Positions 17,432 to 26,689 of a stretch of DNA of 64,000 nt are shown here, piece after piece. Source of the stretch: Ectothiorhodospira haloalkaliphila ATCC 51935 (GTDB taxonomy: Bacteria; Pseudomonadota; Gammaproteobacteria; Ectothiorhodospirales; Ectothiorhodospiraceae); NCBI RefSeq assembly GCF_000633935.1, contig NZ_KK214998.1, positions 1,192,010-1,256,009 on the forward strand. Direction: 5' to 3'. The notes below the pieces were generated by a model that was given only the letters and a program-made list of their open reading frames with translations, was not told where the DNA came from and ran no database searches. Position numbers and translations under genes: made by a program. Numbering within the stretch: the stretch's first letter is position 1; each line of letters starts with the position of its first letter.

Positions 17432-17516
17432 TGTGGTTCGGCAATGCATCGTCGAGGATGGCCGCCACAGCATTTCGTCCGGAGTCCTTGTACTCGAGAT
17501 ACCTCGGAAAACTCAT
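17412..17516 (-). pseudogene. Stub of a type I restriction specificity (HsdS) gene start
   Basis: A 34-codon frame begins MSFPRYLEYKDSGRNAVAAI. The first 13 residues match the very characteristic HsdS N-terminus (MSFPRYPEYKDSG followed by VEWLG), then the similarity stops abruptly. Its ATG overlaps the hicB stop by 4 nt, so it would be translationally coupled to hicAB. HsdS is the DNA-recognition subunit of type I restriction-modification enzymes, near 400 residues; only the tip remains. Recognition rests on a short motif. Confidence 0.5.
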
Positions 17517-17923
17517 TCGGCATTACCCTCCAGCTCATGCAGCGCGGCTCGGGTCAGGAAGGCCGAGCGGCTCTTGATGCCGTGTAGACTCACATATTGA
17601 TCGATCTGCTTCACCACACGGCCAGGCAGGGTGACGTTGATCTTTTCCGTCTTGCCCAGATAGGGGGTGATATCGATCTCGACCAGCCCCCACCCCCAGC
17701 CGGCGAACTCGGGGTTCTGGCGGTGCTTGGTGATATTCCCGGGCATGGGAATCGCCTTCCCCGCCGTGGCGAGCTCCTCCAGCTGGATATGCGCGACCTC
17801 GACGGCCATCTCGTAGGCCTGTTCAACAGTATCGCCTGCGGTGATCGCACCGGGAATATCCGGGAACACGATGCCAGTGGCAGTGTGTTCGTCACCCCAT
17901 TCAATGGCAATGGGATATTGCAT
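17513..17923 (-). CDS. hicB: HicB-type antitoxin
   Basis: HicB blocks the HicA mRNA interferase and represses the operon. The 136-residue protein has the N-terminal HicB partial RNase H-like fold (YPIAIEWGDEHTATGIVFPD, then GAITAGDTVEQAYEMA). A C-terminal ribbon-helix-helix DNA-binding domain follows (INVTLPGRVVKQIDQYV, then SRSAFLTRAALHEL). It lies 36 bp after hicA on the same strand, in the toxin-first order typical of this family. Its stop overlaps the start of the HsdS-like stub. Confidence 0.93.
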   Translation of the reverse strand: MQYPIAIEWGDEHTATGIVFPDIPGAITAGDTVEQAYEMAVEVAHIQLEELATAGKAIPMPGNITKHRQNPEFAGWGWGLVEIDITPYLGKTEKINVTLPGRVVKQIDQYVSLHGIKSRSAFLTRAALHELEGNAE

Positions 17924-17959
17924 TGCTCTCTCCTGCCGAGGTGAAGTCTGTGTGCAGGG

Positions 17960-18145
17960 CTACTTCAGCCCGGCTTGTTTCCTGATGCTGTTGACGGTGC
18001 CGATGGGGAGATCCTTCTTCGGGTGTGGCACAGGAATCGATCCAGACCTGGTTGGATGCTTGAAGATATGATGGCTCCCCTTTATGCGGTCGAGATACCA
18101 GCCGTCAGCTTCCAGTGCCTTGATCAGGTCTCTGCTCTGCACCAC
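17960..18145 (-). CDS. hicA: HicA-type mRNA interferase toxin
   Basis: HicA is a small double-stranded-RNA-binding-fold toxin that cleaves mRNA. This protein of 60-61 residues has the family core LIKALEADGWYLDRIKGSHH with the catalytic histidine region (His25/His26). It ends with the strand SIPVPHPKKDLPIGTVNSI and KQAGLK. Two consecutive GTG codons could start it; AGGAG gives better spacing to the second. It is first in the hicAB operon and sits between the CRISPR distal end and the GNAT toxin-antitoxin pairs. Confidence 0.94.
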   Translation of the reverse strand: MVQSRDLIKALEADGWYLDRIKGSHHIFKHPTRSGSIPVPHPKKDLPIGTVNSIRKQAGLK

Positions 18146-18172
18146 CTTGCTCCTGCCCCAACACTGCCGTAG

Positions 18173-18201
18173 AACATACCTCTGGGGTTATATTACGTCA
18201 A
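18173..18201 (-). promoter_or_regulatory. Candidate sigma70 promoter for hicAB
   Basis: On the minus strand, TTGACG (18201-18196) and TATGTT (18178-18173) are exactly 17 bp apart, 28 bp upstream of hicA. It is the strongest promoter match in this intergenic region. Confidence 0.6.
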
Positions 18202-18314
18202 CGAAATGTGAATGCCTGCCTCACTCAGACAACTTATCGATCATCCGCTTGACCCGATCGGTGCATGTCTTCAGATCCACAGCGCATGGATAGCTCAGTT
18301 ACCAATGAAGGGGG

Positions 18315-21300
18315 CAAGTCATCCCCGCGCCTGCGGGGAACGGGCGCCCTGAGCGCGGCAATATCAGTATCTGCCCGGTTCATCCCCGCGCCTGCGGGGG
18401 ACGGGCTCCAATCAATACGGCAGCACAATGCGCACACGGTTCATCCCCGCGCCTGCGGGGAACGGCGGATCGCCATGATCGCTGTCTCAATGTCCTTCGG
18501 TTCATCCCCGCGCCTGCGGGGAACGGTCCACCGAGTCCATGCTGACCTCGATGAGCTGCGGTTCATCCCCGCGCCTGCGGGGAACGGACCAGCAGAGCGG
18601 CGCCAGGGGGCTTGAGGATCGGTTCATCCCCGCGCCTGCGGGGAACGGGGGCTATACAAAAAGCTGTATTTACTGCCCAGCGGTTCATCCCCGCGCCTGC
18701 GGGGAACGGTTACCCAGGCGCACCAAGAAGTGCTGGAATGGCGGTTCATCCCCGCGCCTGCGGGGAACGGATGACCGGCCTGGCGATCAAGACGGCGGGA
18801 GACGGTTCATCCCCGCGCCTGCGGGGAACGGACCAAGGCGCGTCGGCTGCTCAAAGAATCCGGCGGTTCATCCCCGCGCCTGCGGGGAACGGATGTCTTG
18901 GCACTGCTCGGGGTCATGCTCGGGCGGTTCATCCCCGCGCCTGCGGGGAACGGCCTGCCATTCCGGTTCTGGGGCATCCTCGAAACGGTTCATCCCCGCG
19001 CCTGCGGGGAACGGCAGTTCCCTGGGAACCACTGTTACCCGCTCCCCGGTTCATCCCCGCGCCTGCGGGGAACGGTGTTACTGCTGGGTGTCGAATCCCT
19101 CGTCCCACGGTTCATCCCCGCGCCTGCGGGGAACGGGGTGAGGCACAGGCGTGCCTTTATGCGCTCGCCGGTTCATCCCCGCGCCTGCGGGGAACGGTGA
19201 TGTGCATTGTCCCGCTTCTTGATTTGCAGCGGTTCATCCCCGCGCCTGCGGGGAACGGAGGTAGGGCATGGCTTGGTCGGTGAAGGTAGACGGTTCATCC
19301 CCGCGCCTGCGGGGAACGGGCTTGTTGCGGGCATCGCTGCTGCCGGGTCGGCGGTTCATCCCCGCGCCTGCGGGGAACGGGGGCAACGCATCGAGGAGCG
19401 CGGAGCGCGTCCCGGTTCATCCCCGCGCCTGCGGGGAACGGCTGTGCATCGCCCTCACTGCTGCATCGAGAGTCGGTTCATCCCCGCGCCTGCGGGGAAC
19501 GGAGTTTTCCACTAAATCCGTTTCGTTTACTGGACGGTTCATCCCCGCGCCTGCGGGGAACGGAGTTTTCCACTAAATCCGTTTCGTTTACTGGACGGTT
19601 CATCCCCGCGCCTGCGGGGAACGGATCGACATCGAGTTTCACCAATCGGGCGCAAGCGGTTCATCCCCGCGCCTGCGGGGAACGGGACTGGGGCGCGCCG
19701 TTTCCATAGAGAACGGACGGTTCATCCCCGCGCCTGCGGGGAACGGATGGGCACTGCTCCAGGGGGGCCGTCCACGCGCGGTTCATCCCCGCGCCTGCGG
19801 GGAACGGCTTCATGTCTTCATCCGTGAGGTCCGGGCGACCGGTTCATCCCCGCGCCTGCGGGGAACGGTCAGGTTCCTGCACTGGTTCGGTCTGTTCCTG
19901 CGGTTCATCCCCGCGCCTGCGGGGAACGGCATACACTGGCAGCGACAACACGCCATCCGCTCGGTTCATCCCCGCGCCTGCGGGGAACGGGGTATCAATG
20001 TGCGGCATAACCTGTCGGGCGACGGTTCATCCCCGCGCCTGCGGGGAACGGCGCATCAGTTCCTTCATGGCGGTGTCGATGGTCGGTTCATCCCCGCGCC
20101 TGCGGGGAACGGTCCACGCAATCAGTCTGATCCAGGGGTTCACACGGTTCATCCCCGCGCCTGCGGGGAACGGCATGGCGGAATCGACCTGACCGATGGG
20201 GAGTGCGGTTCATCCCCGCGCCTGCGGGGAACGGATCAGTAGTTTTCGCATAGCCCATCATCAGAACGGTTCATCCCCGCGCCTGCGGGGAACGGTCGAT
20301 GGCGAAGTGAAATCACCCGCGCTCACACGGTTCATCCCCGCGCCTGCGGGGAACGGTGGTGATGACGTCCCAGTAGGGGCATTTGGCGCGGTTCATCCCC
20401 GCGCCTGCGGGGAACGGGCCCAGCCCATCTCCAGGGCCAGGCGTACCAACGGTTCATCCCCGCGCCTGCGGGGAACGGATCCAGCCCATCAATGATTTCA
20501 CCGGTCTGCGCGGTTCATCCCCGCGCCTGCGGGGAACGGCCAATACAACGTGTCCGGGTCGCCGCCTGACGCGGTTCATCCCCGCGCCTGCGGGGAACGG
20601 AGCTGGCTTTCTTTTGCCAGCCTCAAAACTGACGGTTCATCCCCGCGCCTGCGGGGAACGGATTTCGATATCTTCGGCAAACCATTTGCGGCCCGGTTCA
20701 TCCCCGCGCCTGCGGGGAACGGGATTTACCTCAACACCATCCATCCAGTACGTATGGTTCATCCCCGCGCCTGCGGGGAACGGCCCGTTTCGCCTTTGGT
20801 ATGCGCTGATGAGTACGGTTCATCCCCGCGCCTGCGGGGAACGGGCGAACCCTTGATGGCCCCATGCAAAATACCCTGGTTCATCCCCGCGCCTGCGGGG
20901 AACGGGATGGTCACGTACTCACCTGCGCCCTCCCATTCGGTTCATCCCCGCGCCTGCGGGGAACGGACCCGTGAGGCGGGCCCAGCGGTCGGCCAGGGCG
21001 GTTCATCCCCGCGCCTGCGGGGAACGGGCGTTCTCATCTGGCCGGCGATGTACACCTGACGGTTCATCCCCGCGCCTGCGGGGAACGGAGGGCCAGGGCT
21101 TCCTCATGGGACATGCCCGTCGGTTCATCCCCGCGCCTGCGGGGAACGGCTGATCTATCTGTCGTGGGTCAAACATCGGCACGGTTCATCCCCGCGCCTG
21201 CGGGGAACGGCTCCAGAGCCAGGGTGAAAAGCATCTTATGGGCGGTTCATCCCCGCGCCTGCGGGGAACGGTGCCTCAACCATCGGCAGGGTTACAGGCC

Positions 21301-22125
21301 TGGCGGTTCATCCCCGCGCCTGCGGGGAACGGGAGGGAGTCGGTGGGCTGATCTTCGTACACATCGGTTCATCCCCGCGCCTGCGGGGAACGGAGGGCAT
21401 CGAACAGATCCTCACCATCGAACCCCGGTTCATCCCCGCGCCTGCGGGGAACGGAGGGCATCGAACAGATCCTCACCATCGAACCCCGGTTCATCCCCGC
21501 GCCTGCGGGGAACGGCTTCCCGACGTCGGGTTTTTTCGCCCGGGGTGCGGTTCATCCCCGCGCCTGCGGGGAACGGCGCCAGTGGAAGAAGCTGGCCCGG
21601 CGCCAGGTCGGTTCATCCCCGCGCCTGCGGGGAACGGGCCGCCTTGCCGACAGGCCGGATGGCCTCAGCCGGTTCATCCCCGCGCCTGCGGGGAACGGGT
21701 GGGGATCATGGCACGCCAATCGCTCATGCGCGGTTCATCCCCGCGCCTGCGGGGAACGGCTCTTTATGCCATCGGCCTCATACGCCAATGGCGGTTCATC
21801 CCCGCGCCTGCGGGGAACGGGATTGAAGATGCTGATCGATGCGGAGAAGGCGCGGTTCATCCCCGCGCCTGCGGGGAACGGATGGGAACCAGAAGAAAGA
21901 CGTTGCCGGTTTGCGGTTCATCCCCGCGCCTGCGGGGAACGGAACGGCGACATGGGGCGGGTGGAGGCGCTGGACGGTTCATCCCCGCGCCTGCGGGGAA
22001 CGGCGCAGTAGATACAGCACCCCTCCCCCTCACACCGGTTCATCCCCGCGCCTGCGGGGAACGGTCCAGGCGGTTGCGGATCACTATGCGCACCACCGGT
22101 TCATCCCCGCGCCTGCGGGGAACGG
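18315..22125 (-). CRISPR. Type I-E CRISPR array: 63 repeats of 29 bp and 62 spacers of 32 bp
   Basis: Repeats begin CGGTTCATCCCC on the plus strand and recur with an exact 61-bp period from 18315 to 22125. In the crRNA sense (minus strand) the repeat has the CCCCGC/GCGGGG stem and the 8-nt 5' handle ATGAACCG, which is diagnostic of subtype I-E and sets the transcription direction. The leader and newest spacers are therefore on the right, beside cas2. The oldest end, on the left, shows decay: the first repeat starts CAAGTC instead of CGGTTC, and the second has GGGGGACGG for GGGGAACGG. Two repeats (20755 and 20877) have T for C at their first plus-strand base. Two spacers occur as adjacent identical duplicates (19503/19564 and 21394/21455). 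Confidence 0.99.
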
Positions 22126-22231
22126 TCCAATTGTAGCCACTTGTTTACAAAGAAGAAAATCGTTAGCGGGAATTCCACCAACGATTTTGCTTACTTTTCA
22201 AACAGACCGAATTGTTAAAGATCTCGGCGAA
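22126..22231 (-). promoter_or_regulatory. CRISPR leader
   Basis: This 106-bp A+T-rich segment lies between the first (newest) repeat and the cas2 stop. It holds a 9-bp inverted repeat, AAAATCGTT (22156-22164) with AACGATTTT (22180-22188), spaced by 15 bp. On the minus strand a TACAAT -10-like hexamer lies just before the first repeat. A perfect match to the IHF consensus, AATCAATCAGTTG, lies at 22230-22242 and overlaps the end of cas2. Leaders of type I-E use IHF to bend DNA for spacer insertion, but the known site lies closer to the repeat. Confidence 0.8.
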
Positions 22232-23450
<1,219 letters not shown>

Positions 23451-23474
23451 CTCGGCCTCCTTACCGGGTGACAA

Positions 23475-24167
23475 TCAGGGACGGCGCAACAGCAGCAACC
23501 CGCAGCCAAACGCTTTGGCTCGTCCAATGCCCTGGGCCAGTGTTTCGATCAATCGACCCGGGTCAGAGACCTCCAGCAGGCCTTCATAGTCGACGCTGGA
23601 AAAGCGGATGGATCGACCTTTTTCCTTGGGCAAGGCATGCTGACGATAGGCGCCCACTTCAGGTTCCGCCGGCAACCGAAATCCCCAGGATTCGGCGCGC
23701 TCGGCCAGCCACCCACGCGCGGCATGATCCATCGCCTCAGTGCAGGCCTGGCTGGTCCGAGCCTTGCCAGCCTCAAAGGGGTACTTGGCCGCCATCAAGA
23801 CATCGGCACGCCGCCCCCGCTCACCTGCCGCCGACTTGGCCACGGTAGGGTTGGCCCGCAGGCGAAAAGCGAGTTGATCACCAACTTCCAGTGCCGGCGA
23901 AAACCGCTTGCACTGCGCCTGGAGCAAGCCAGAAACCGGGACCGGCTCGCGATCGGACAGCACATAGAACAACGGCAAACCTCGCGGTGCTCCACCGCCC
24001 TCGGGCTCTTCCATTTCCTGGCGGAACAGGAAGGGCCGTGGGCCTTGGTGATCCGGGAATAACCGCCAGAGCAGTTGATGGGCGGCATAGGCCCCAGCCC
24101 CCATGATTTCGAACAATGTCCCCCGAGAGAGGCCGTTGAGATCGACAACCACACGAGAAAGGTACAT
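23475..24167 (-). CDS. cas6e: Cas6e (CasE), crRNA-processing endoribonuclease
   Basis: Cas6e cuts the array transcript at the base of each repeat stem and stays on the crRNA 3' end in Cascade. The 230-residue protein from the ATG at 24167 starts MYLSRVVVDLNG. It has the catalytic histidine region AAHQLLWRLFPD (His30), the segment RRADVLMAAKYP, and the glycine-rich RNA-binding loop GIGRAKAFGCGLLLL at the C-terminus. Its ATG shares one base with the cas5e stop, so the start is tightly coupled; the longer open frame would add a Gly-rich non-family stretch. Confidence 0.97.
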   Translation of the reverse strand: MYLSRVVVDLNGLSRGTLFEIMGAGAYAAHQLLWRLFPDHQGPRPFLFRQEMEEPEGGGAPRGLPLFYVLSDREPVPVSGLLQAQCKRFSPALEVGDQLAFRLRANPTVAKSAAGERGRRADVLMAAKYPFEAGKARTSQACTEAMDHAARGWLAERAESWGFRLPAEPEVGAYRQHALPKEKGRSIRFSSVDYEGLLEVSDPGRLIETLAQGIGRAKAFGCGLLLLRRP

Positions 24168-24922
24168 CAGCGTTCCTCCCTTGCCCGCACCACACGGCGG
24201 TATTCCACCCGCGGCCCGAACTGCCAACGGCGGCGATTCAATGGCATATCCCAGACCTCGCTGGACTCCACACCCTGGCCATTGCCGTCCAGGGCATCGG
24301 TGGCACCTTCCCAGGCATAGAGCGCGCTTTCCGGCAATCTCAGAGCCCTGCTCTCGTCACCCTCATCCTTTCCGCATAGTGGAGGAAAGCCTGAATCGAG
24401 AACATCTCGCAGCAGGGCGGAGACTTCCCGACGTGGCGCCAGTGGAGCCGCCGGTGGGCACGACTTGCGCCCCAGGTAGAGCGGGAAATGCGGTGCCTTG
24501 AGTGCCTGCTCCAGTTGTTCGAGCGTCAGCTCTGCCTGCGGTGTCAACCAGACGGCAACCGTCCAGAGCCCGTCGCAGCGGTAATCACGGCTGGAGAGGA
24601 TGGTATTGATGACCCTGCGGGGTGCGCTCAATTCGTCCCGCCGGGTGCGGTAGGTCACCTTGGCCTGCGACGCCGGCACCTGCACGGTGTGGTAATCGCG
24701 CATCAAGCTGCCGGGAGAGCGCTGCTTGATGGCGATAGCGAGACTATCGCGCAGTTGGCGCTGACCCTCATCATCATCCCGACGCACCCCCAAAGCTGCG
24801 CCGAGTAGCCCGATGATGGCACTTCGCCCTGGATAAGTGGCTGTAGGGCGTGACTCGCCCACCGCCGCCTCGCCCCAGCTTGCAAGCGGCGCATAGAGCC
24901 GAAAGACCAGATACTCCGTCAT
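24167..24922 (-). CDS. cas5e: Cas5e (CasD), Cascade subunit
   Basis: Cas5e caps the crRNA 5' handle in Cascade. The 251-residue RAMP protein starts TEYLVFRLYAPLASWGEAAV, with the family motif SRPTATYPGRSAIIGLLGAA. It continues with the central strand DYHTVQVPASQAKVTYRTRR and the YRCDGLWTVAVW segment. The ATG at 24922 is supported by AAGGAG 5 nt upstream; a GTG two codons earlier overlaps that site. Order and overlap with cas6e are standard. Confidence 0.97.
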   Translation of the reverse strand: MTEYLVFRLYAPLASWGEAAVGESRPTATYPGRSAIIGLLGAALGVRRDDDEGQRQLRDSLAIAIKQRSPGSLMRDYHTVQVPASQAKVTYRTRRDELSAPRRVINTILSSRDYRCDGLWTVAVWLTPQAELTLEQLEQALKAPHFPLYLGRKSCPPAAPLAPRREVSALLRDVLDSGFPPLCGKDEGDESRALRLPESALYAWEGATDALDGNGQGVESSEVWDMPLNRRRWQFGPRVEYRRVVRAREER

Positions 24923-24931
24923 GACCACTCC

Positions 24932-26005
24932 TTACTGCTCGATGGAGAGAAAATCGATCAGTTCAGGGAGGTTCCCCATGGCCACTTTTCCGGATAGGCA
25001 TGGTTCCCGGTAGTCGGGGTCGGCGGCCACGACGAAGCGCTGCTCGGCACCTGGCCCATAGGCATCGTCGAAGGCCTGCGCCTGGCGCTCCAGACGTGTG
25101 ATGGCATCCAGTGCCTGGTCCTGTCCCGAGATAGGGCGAAGAAAGGCGGCCGAGAGCGAACGCGGCTGCTGGTCGCCCTTTTCGGCCAGCACGTAGCTGG
25201 CGTGAGCGCGGGAGCCAAAACTGTTCTGCTTGCCCTTCGGCGAGGTCTTCACGGCAGCTTCCACCAGGGCCGCAATGGCGCGATCCGACAGGACATCATC
25301 CCCCTTGAGGTTATCTATCAGCTGCCGCCGATCGATACACACATAGCTGTAAAACAGGCCCGCACCAAAACCGGCCTCTCCCACGTGAGCTGCCCCTCGA
25401 TGCTCGTCACCGGCATTCAGATCGTCCACGGCCGTGAAGTAGTCGTCCTCCACCTCGGCGGCATGCACGGTGATCGCGTGGGCGACCTGGCAGGCTGCAT
25501 CGACGTTGAAGGCCGGAGACGCCGCCAGCATGCGGCCAAACAGTGCAATATCCACGGCAGACGGCTTATGGCGGAGCAGGTCGAGATCCTCCTGCTCCGG
25601 CGCGCGATTCTCATCGGCCAGTTTTTCGACCAGGGCATCGACGGCGGCCTGCTCCTCGGGGCCAACGTGGACCAGCTGGCTGGTTTCCAGTTCGCCCTTG
25701 GCCACATCACCGAAGACCTTGGCGATGTCCGTTGCCCAGGCGCGGGCGTCTTTCTCCTTAACGCCCTTTTCCTGCAGGCGCTTTTCCGCCTCGATACCCA
25801 CGCGCTTGGTGCGCATGCCACGATGCTGCCCTACCGCCTCCTCGAATACTGCCGAGGTGCGCCAGGTGCGCTTCAGGCTCTGAGATGACACTCGCAGTCG
25901 CTTGGCACCGCCCATGATGGCGGTCTTGGGTCGCCCCAGGTCGTCACGGTTGAGGTTCGCCGGCGGATAGGCGGTCAACAGATGCAGTTGGATGAAGTGG
26001 CTCAT
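24932..26005 (-). CDS. cas7e: Cas7e (CasC), Cascade backbone subunit
   Basis: Six Cas7e copies form the backbone holding the crRNA spacer. The 357-residue RAMP protein starts FIQLHLLTAYPPANLNRDD and shows the I-E segment KTAIMGGAKRLRVSSQSLKR. It has the glycine-rich GLFYSYVCIDRRQLIDNL and the later motif KGKQNSFGSRAHASYVLAEK. Length and order match the family. It starts 28 bp after the cse2 stop. Confidence 0.98.
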   Translation of the reverse strand: MSHFIQLHLLTAYPPANLNRDDLGRPKTAIMGGAKRLRVSSQSLKRTWRTSAVFEEAVGQHRGMRTKRVGIEAEKRLQEKGVKEKDARAWATDIAKVFGDVAKGELETSQLVHVGPEEQAAVDALVEKLADENRAPEQEDLDLLRHKPSAVDIALFGRMLAASPAFNVDAACQVAHAITVHAAEVEDDYFTAVDDLNAGDEHRGAAHVGEAGFGAGLFYSYVCIDRRQLIDNLKGDDVLSDRAIAALVEAAVKTSPKGKQNSFGSRAHASYVLAEKGDQQPRSLSAAFLRPISGQDQALDAITRLERQAQAFDDAYGPGAEQRFVVAADPDYREPCLSGKVAMGNLPELIDFLSIEQ

Positions 26006-26032
26006 TACTTGGCTCCCTGTGTGGTGAACGGA

Positions 26033-26689
26033 TCACTCGTTGTCTTGTCGATAGCCGGCCGTGGCGCCGAAATAGTCATTGGCCCACACAAACCCCAGAC
26101 GCCGGGTAGGTTGGGGCGATGCTCCGCCCTGATATTCACGCCACCAGAGCGCGATGTTGTCGGCGAGATGCACAATGCTGACACCACGCTTGTCGATCAG
26201 CGCCAGGGCACGGCGCAGGCGTTGCACCAGTTCCTCCGGCGTGCCCGCGGTTATCAGTTGCTGGAAGCGCAGCTCGCTCATGCACGGCTTTCCGGTTTCG
26301 CGCTTCTGCCGACCGAGACCGGCGCCAAGAGGCATCCTGGGCTGTTCCTCGCGAAGCTCAGCCACGACCAGGGCGATACAGGTCCAGACCTGCAAGCGCT
26401 GATCACGCAGGTGGTCTGGCTGTTCGTCCTGTGCCGGCAACCAGCGCCACAGGTGGCGGAACGCCTCTGTGAGCATGGCCGCCTCAATGGTGTCGCAACG
26501 TCGCAATGCCGCCCGCATCCCTTTGGGCCAGGGAGGGGCGTCGGTATGGGCCTTCAACGCCTCGGCGGAAAGCGTCAAGCGTTGCCACCAGCGCCGCAAG
26601 GCATCGGCTTCTCGACGTTCGATGGCATACAGCCGCTCGGGCACGCGTGGTGGCGCCTCTGCTGGGGGTGCGAGTTCCGTTTCACTCAT
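26033..26689 (-). CDS. casB: Cse2 (CasB), Cascade small subunit
   Basis: Two Cse2 subunits line the Cascade belly and stabilise the R-loop. The 218-residue, Arg/Ala-rich helical protein has LRRCDTIEAAMLTEAFRHLW, the conserved MSELRFQQLITAGTPEELVQ, and the helix ALALIDKRGVSIVHLADNIA followed by LWWREYQGG. The ATG overlaps the cse1 stop by 4 nt (ATGA). It is slightly longer than the E. coli protein because of the N-terminal proline-rich 20 residues and the tail after WANDYFGA. Confidence 0.96.
   Translation of the reverse strand: MSETELAPPAEAPPRVPERLYAIERREADALRRWWQRLTLSAEALKAHTDAPPWPKGMRAALRRCDTIEAAMLTEAFRHLWRWLPAQDEQPDHLRDQRLQVWTCIALVVAELREEQPRMPLGAGLGRQKRETGKPCMSELRFQQLITAGTPEELVQRLRRALALIDKRGVSIVHLADNIALWWREYQGGASPQPTRRLGFVWANDYFGATAGYRQDNE

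Noticed and set aside
18288-18300. tRNA-like GGATAGCTCAGTT beside the distal end of the array
   Set aside because: No acceptor stem, anticodon arm or T arm follows; the CRISPR repeat starts 15 bp later.
18221-18300. 25-residue minus-strand frame (ending VKRMIDKLSE) next to the oldest repeat
   Set aside because: It could be the tail of a deleted gene, but it is too short to assign and has no start codon.
18265-22136. Long open frames with repeated HPRACGER and FIPAPAGNG peptides
   Set aside because: They are translations of the CRISPR repeats. The 61-bp unit shifts frame each time, so several frames stay open by chance.
23475-24227. N-terminally extended Cas6e with a Gly-rich start
   Set aside because: The ATG at 24167, coupled to the cas5e stop, gives the family N-terminus; the extension overlaps cas5e codons.
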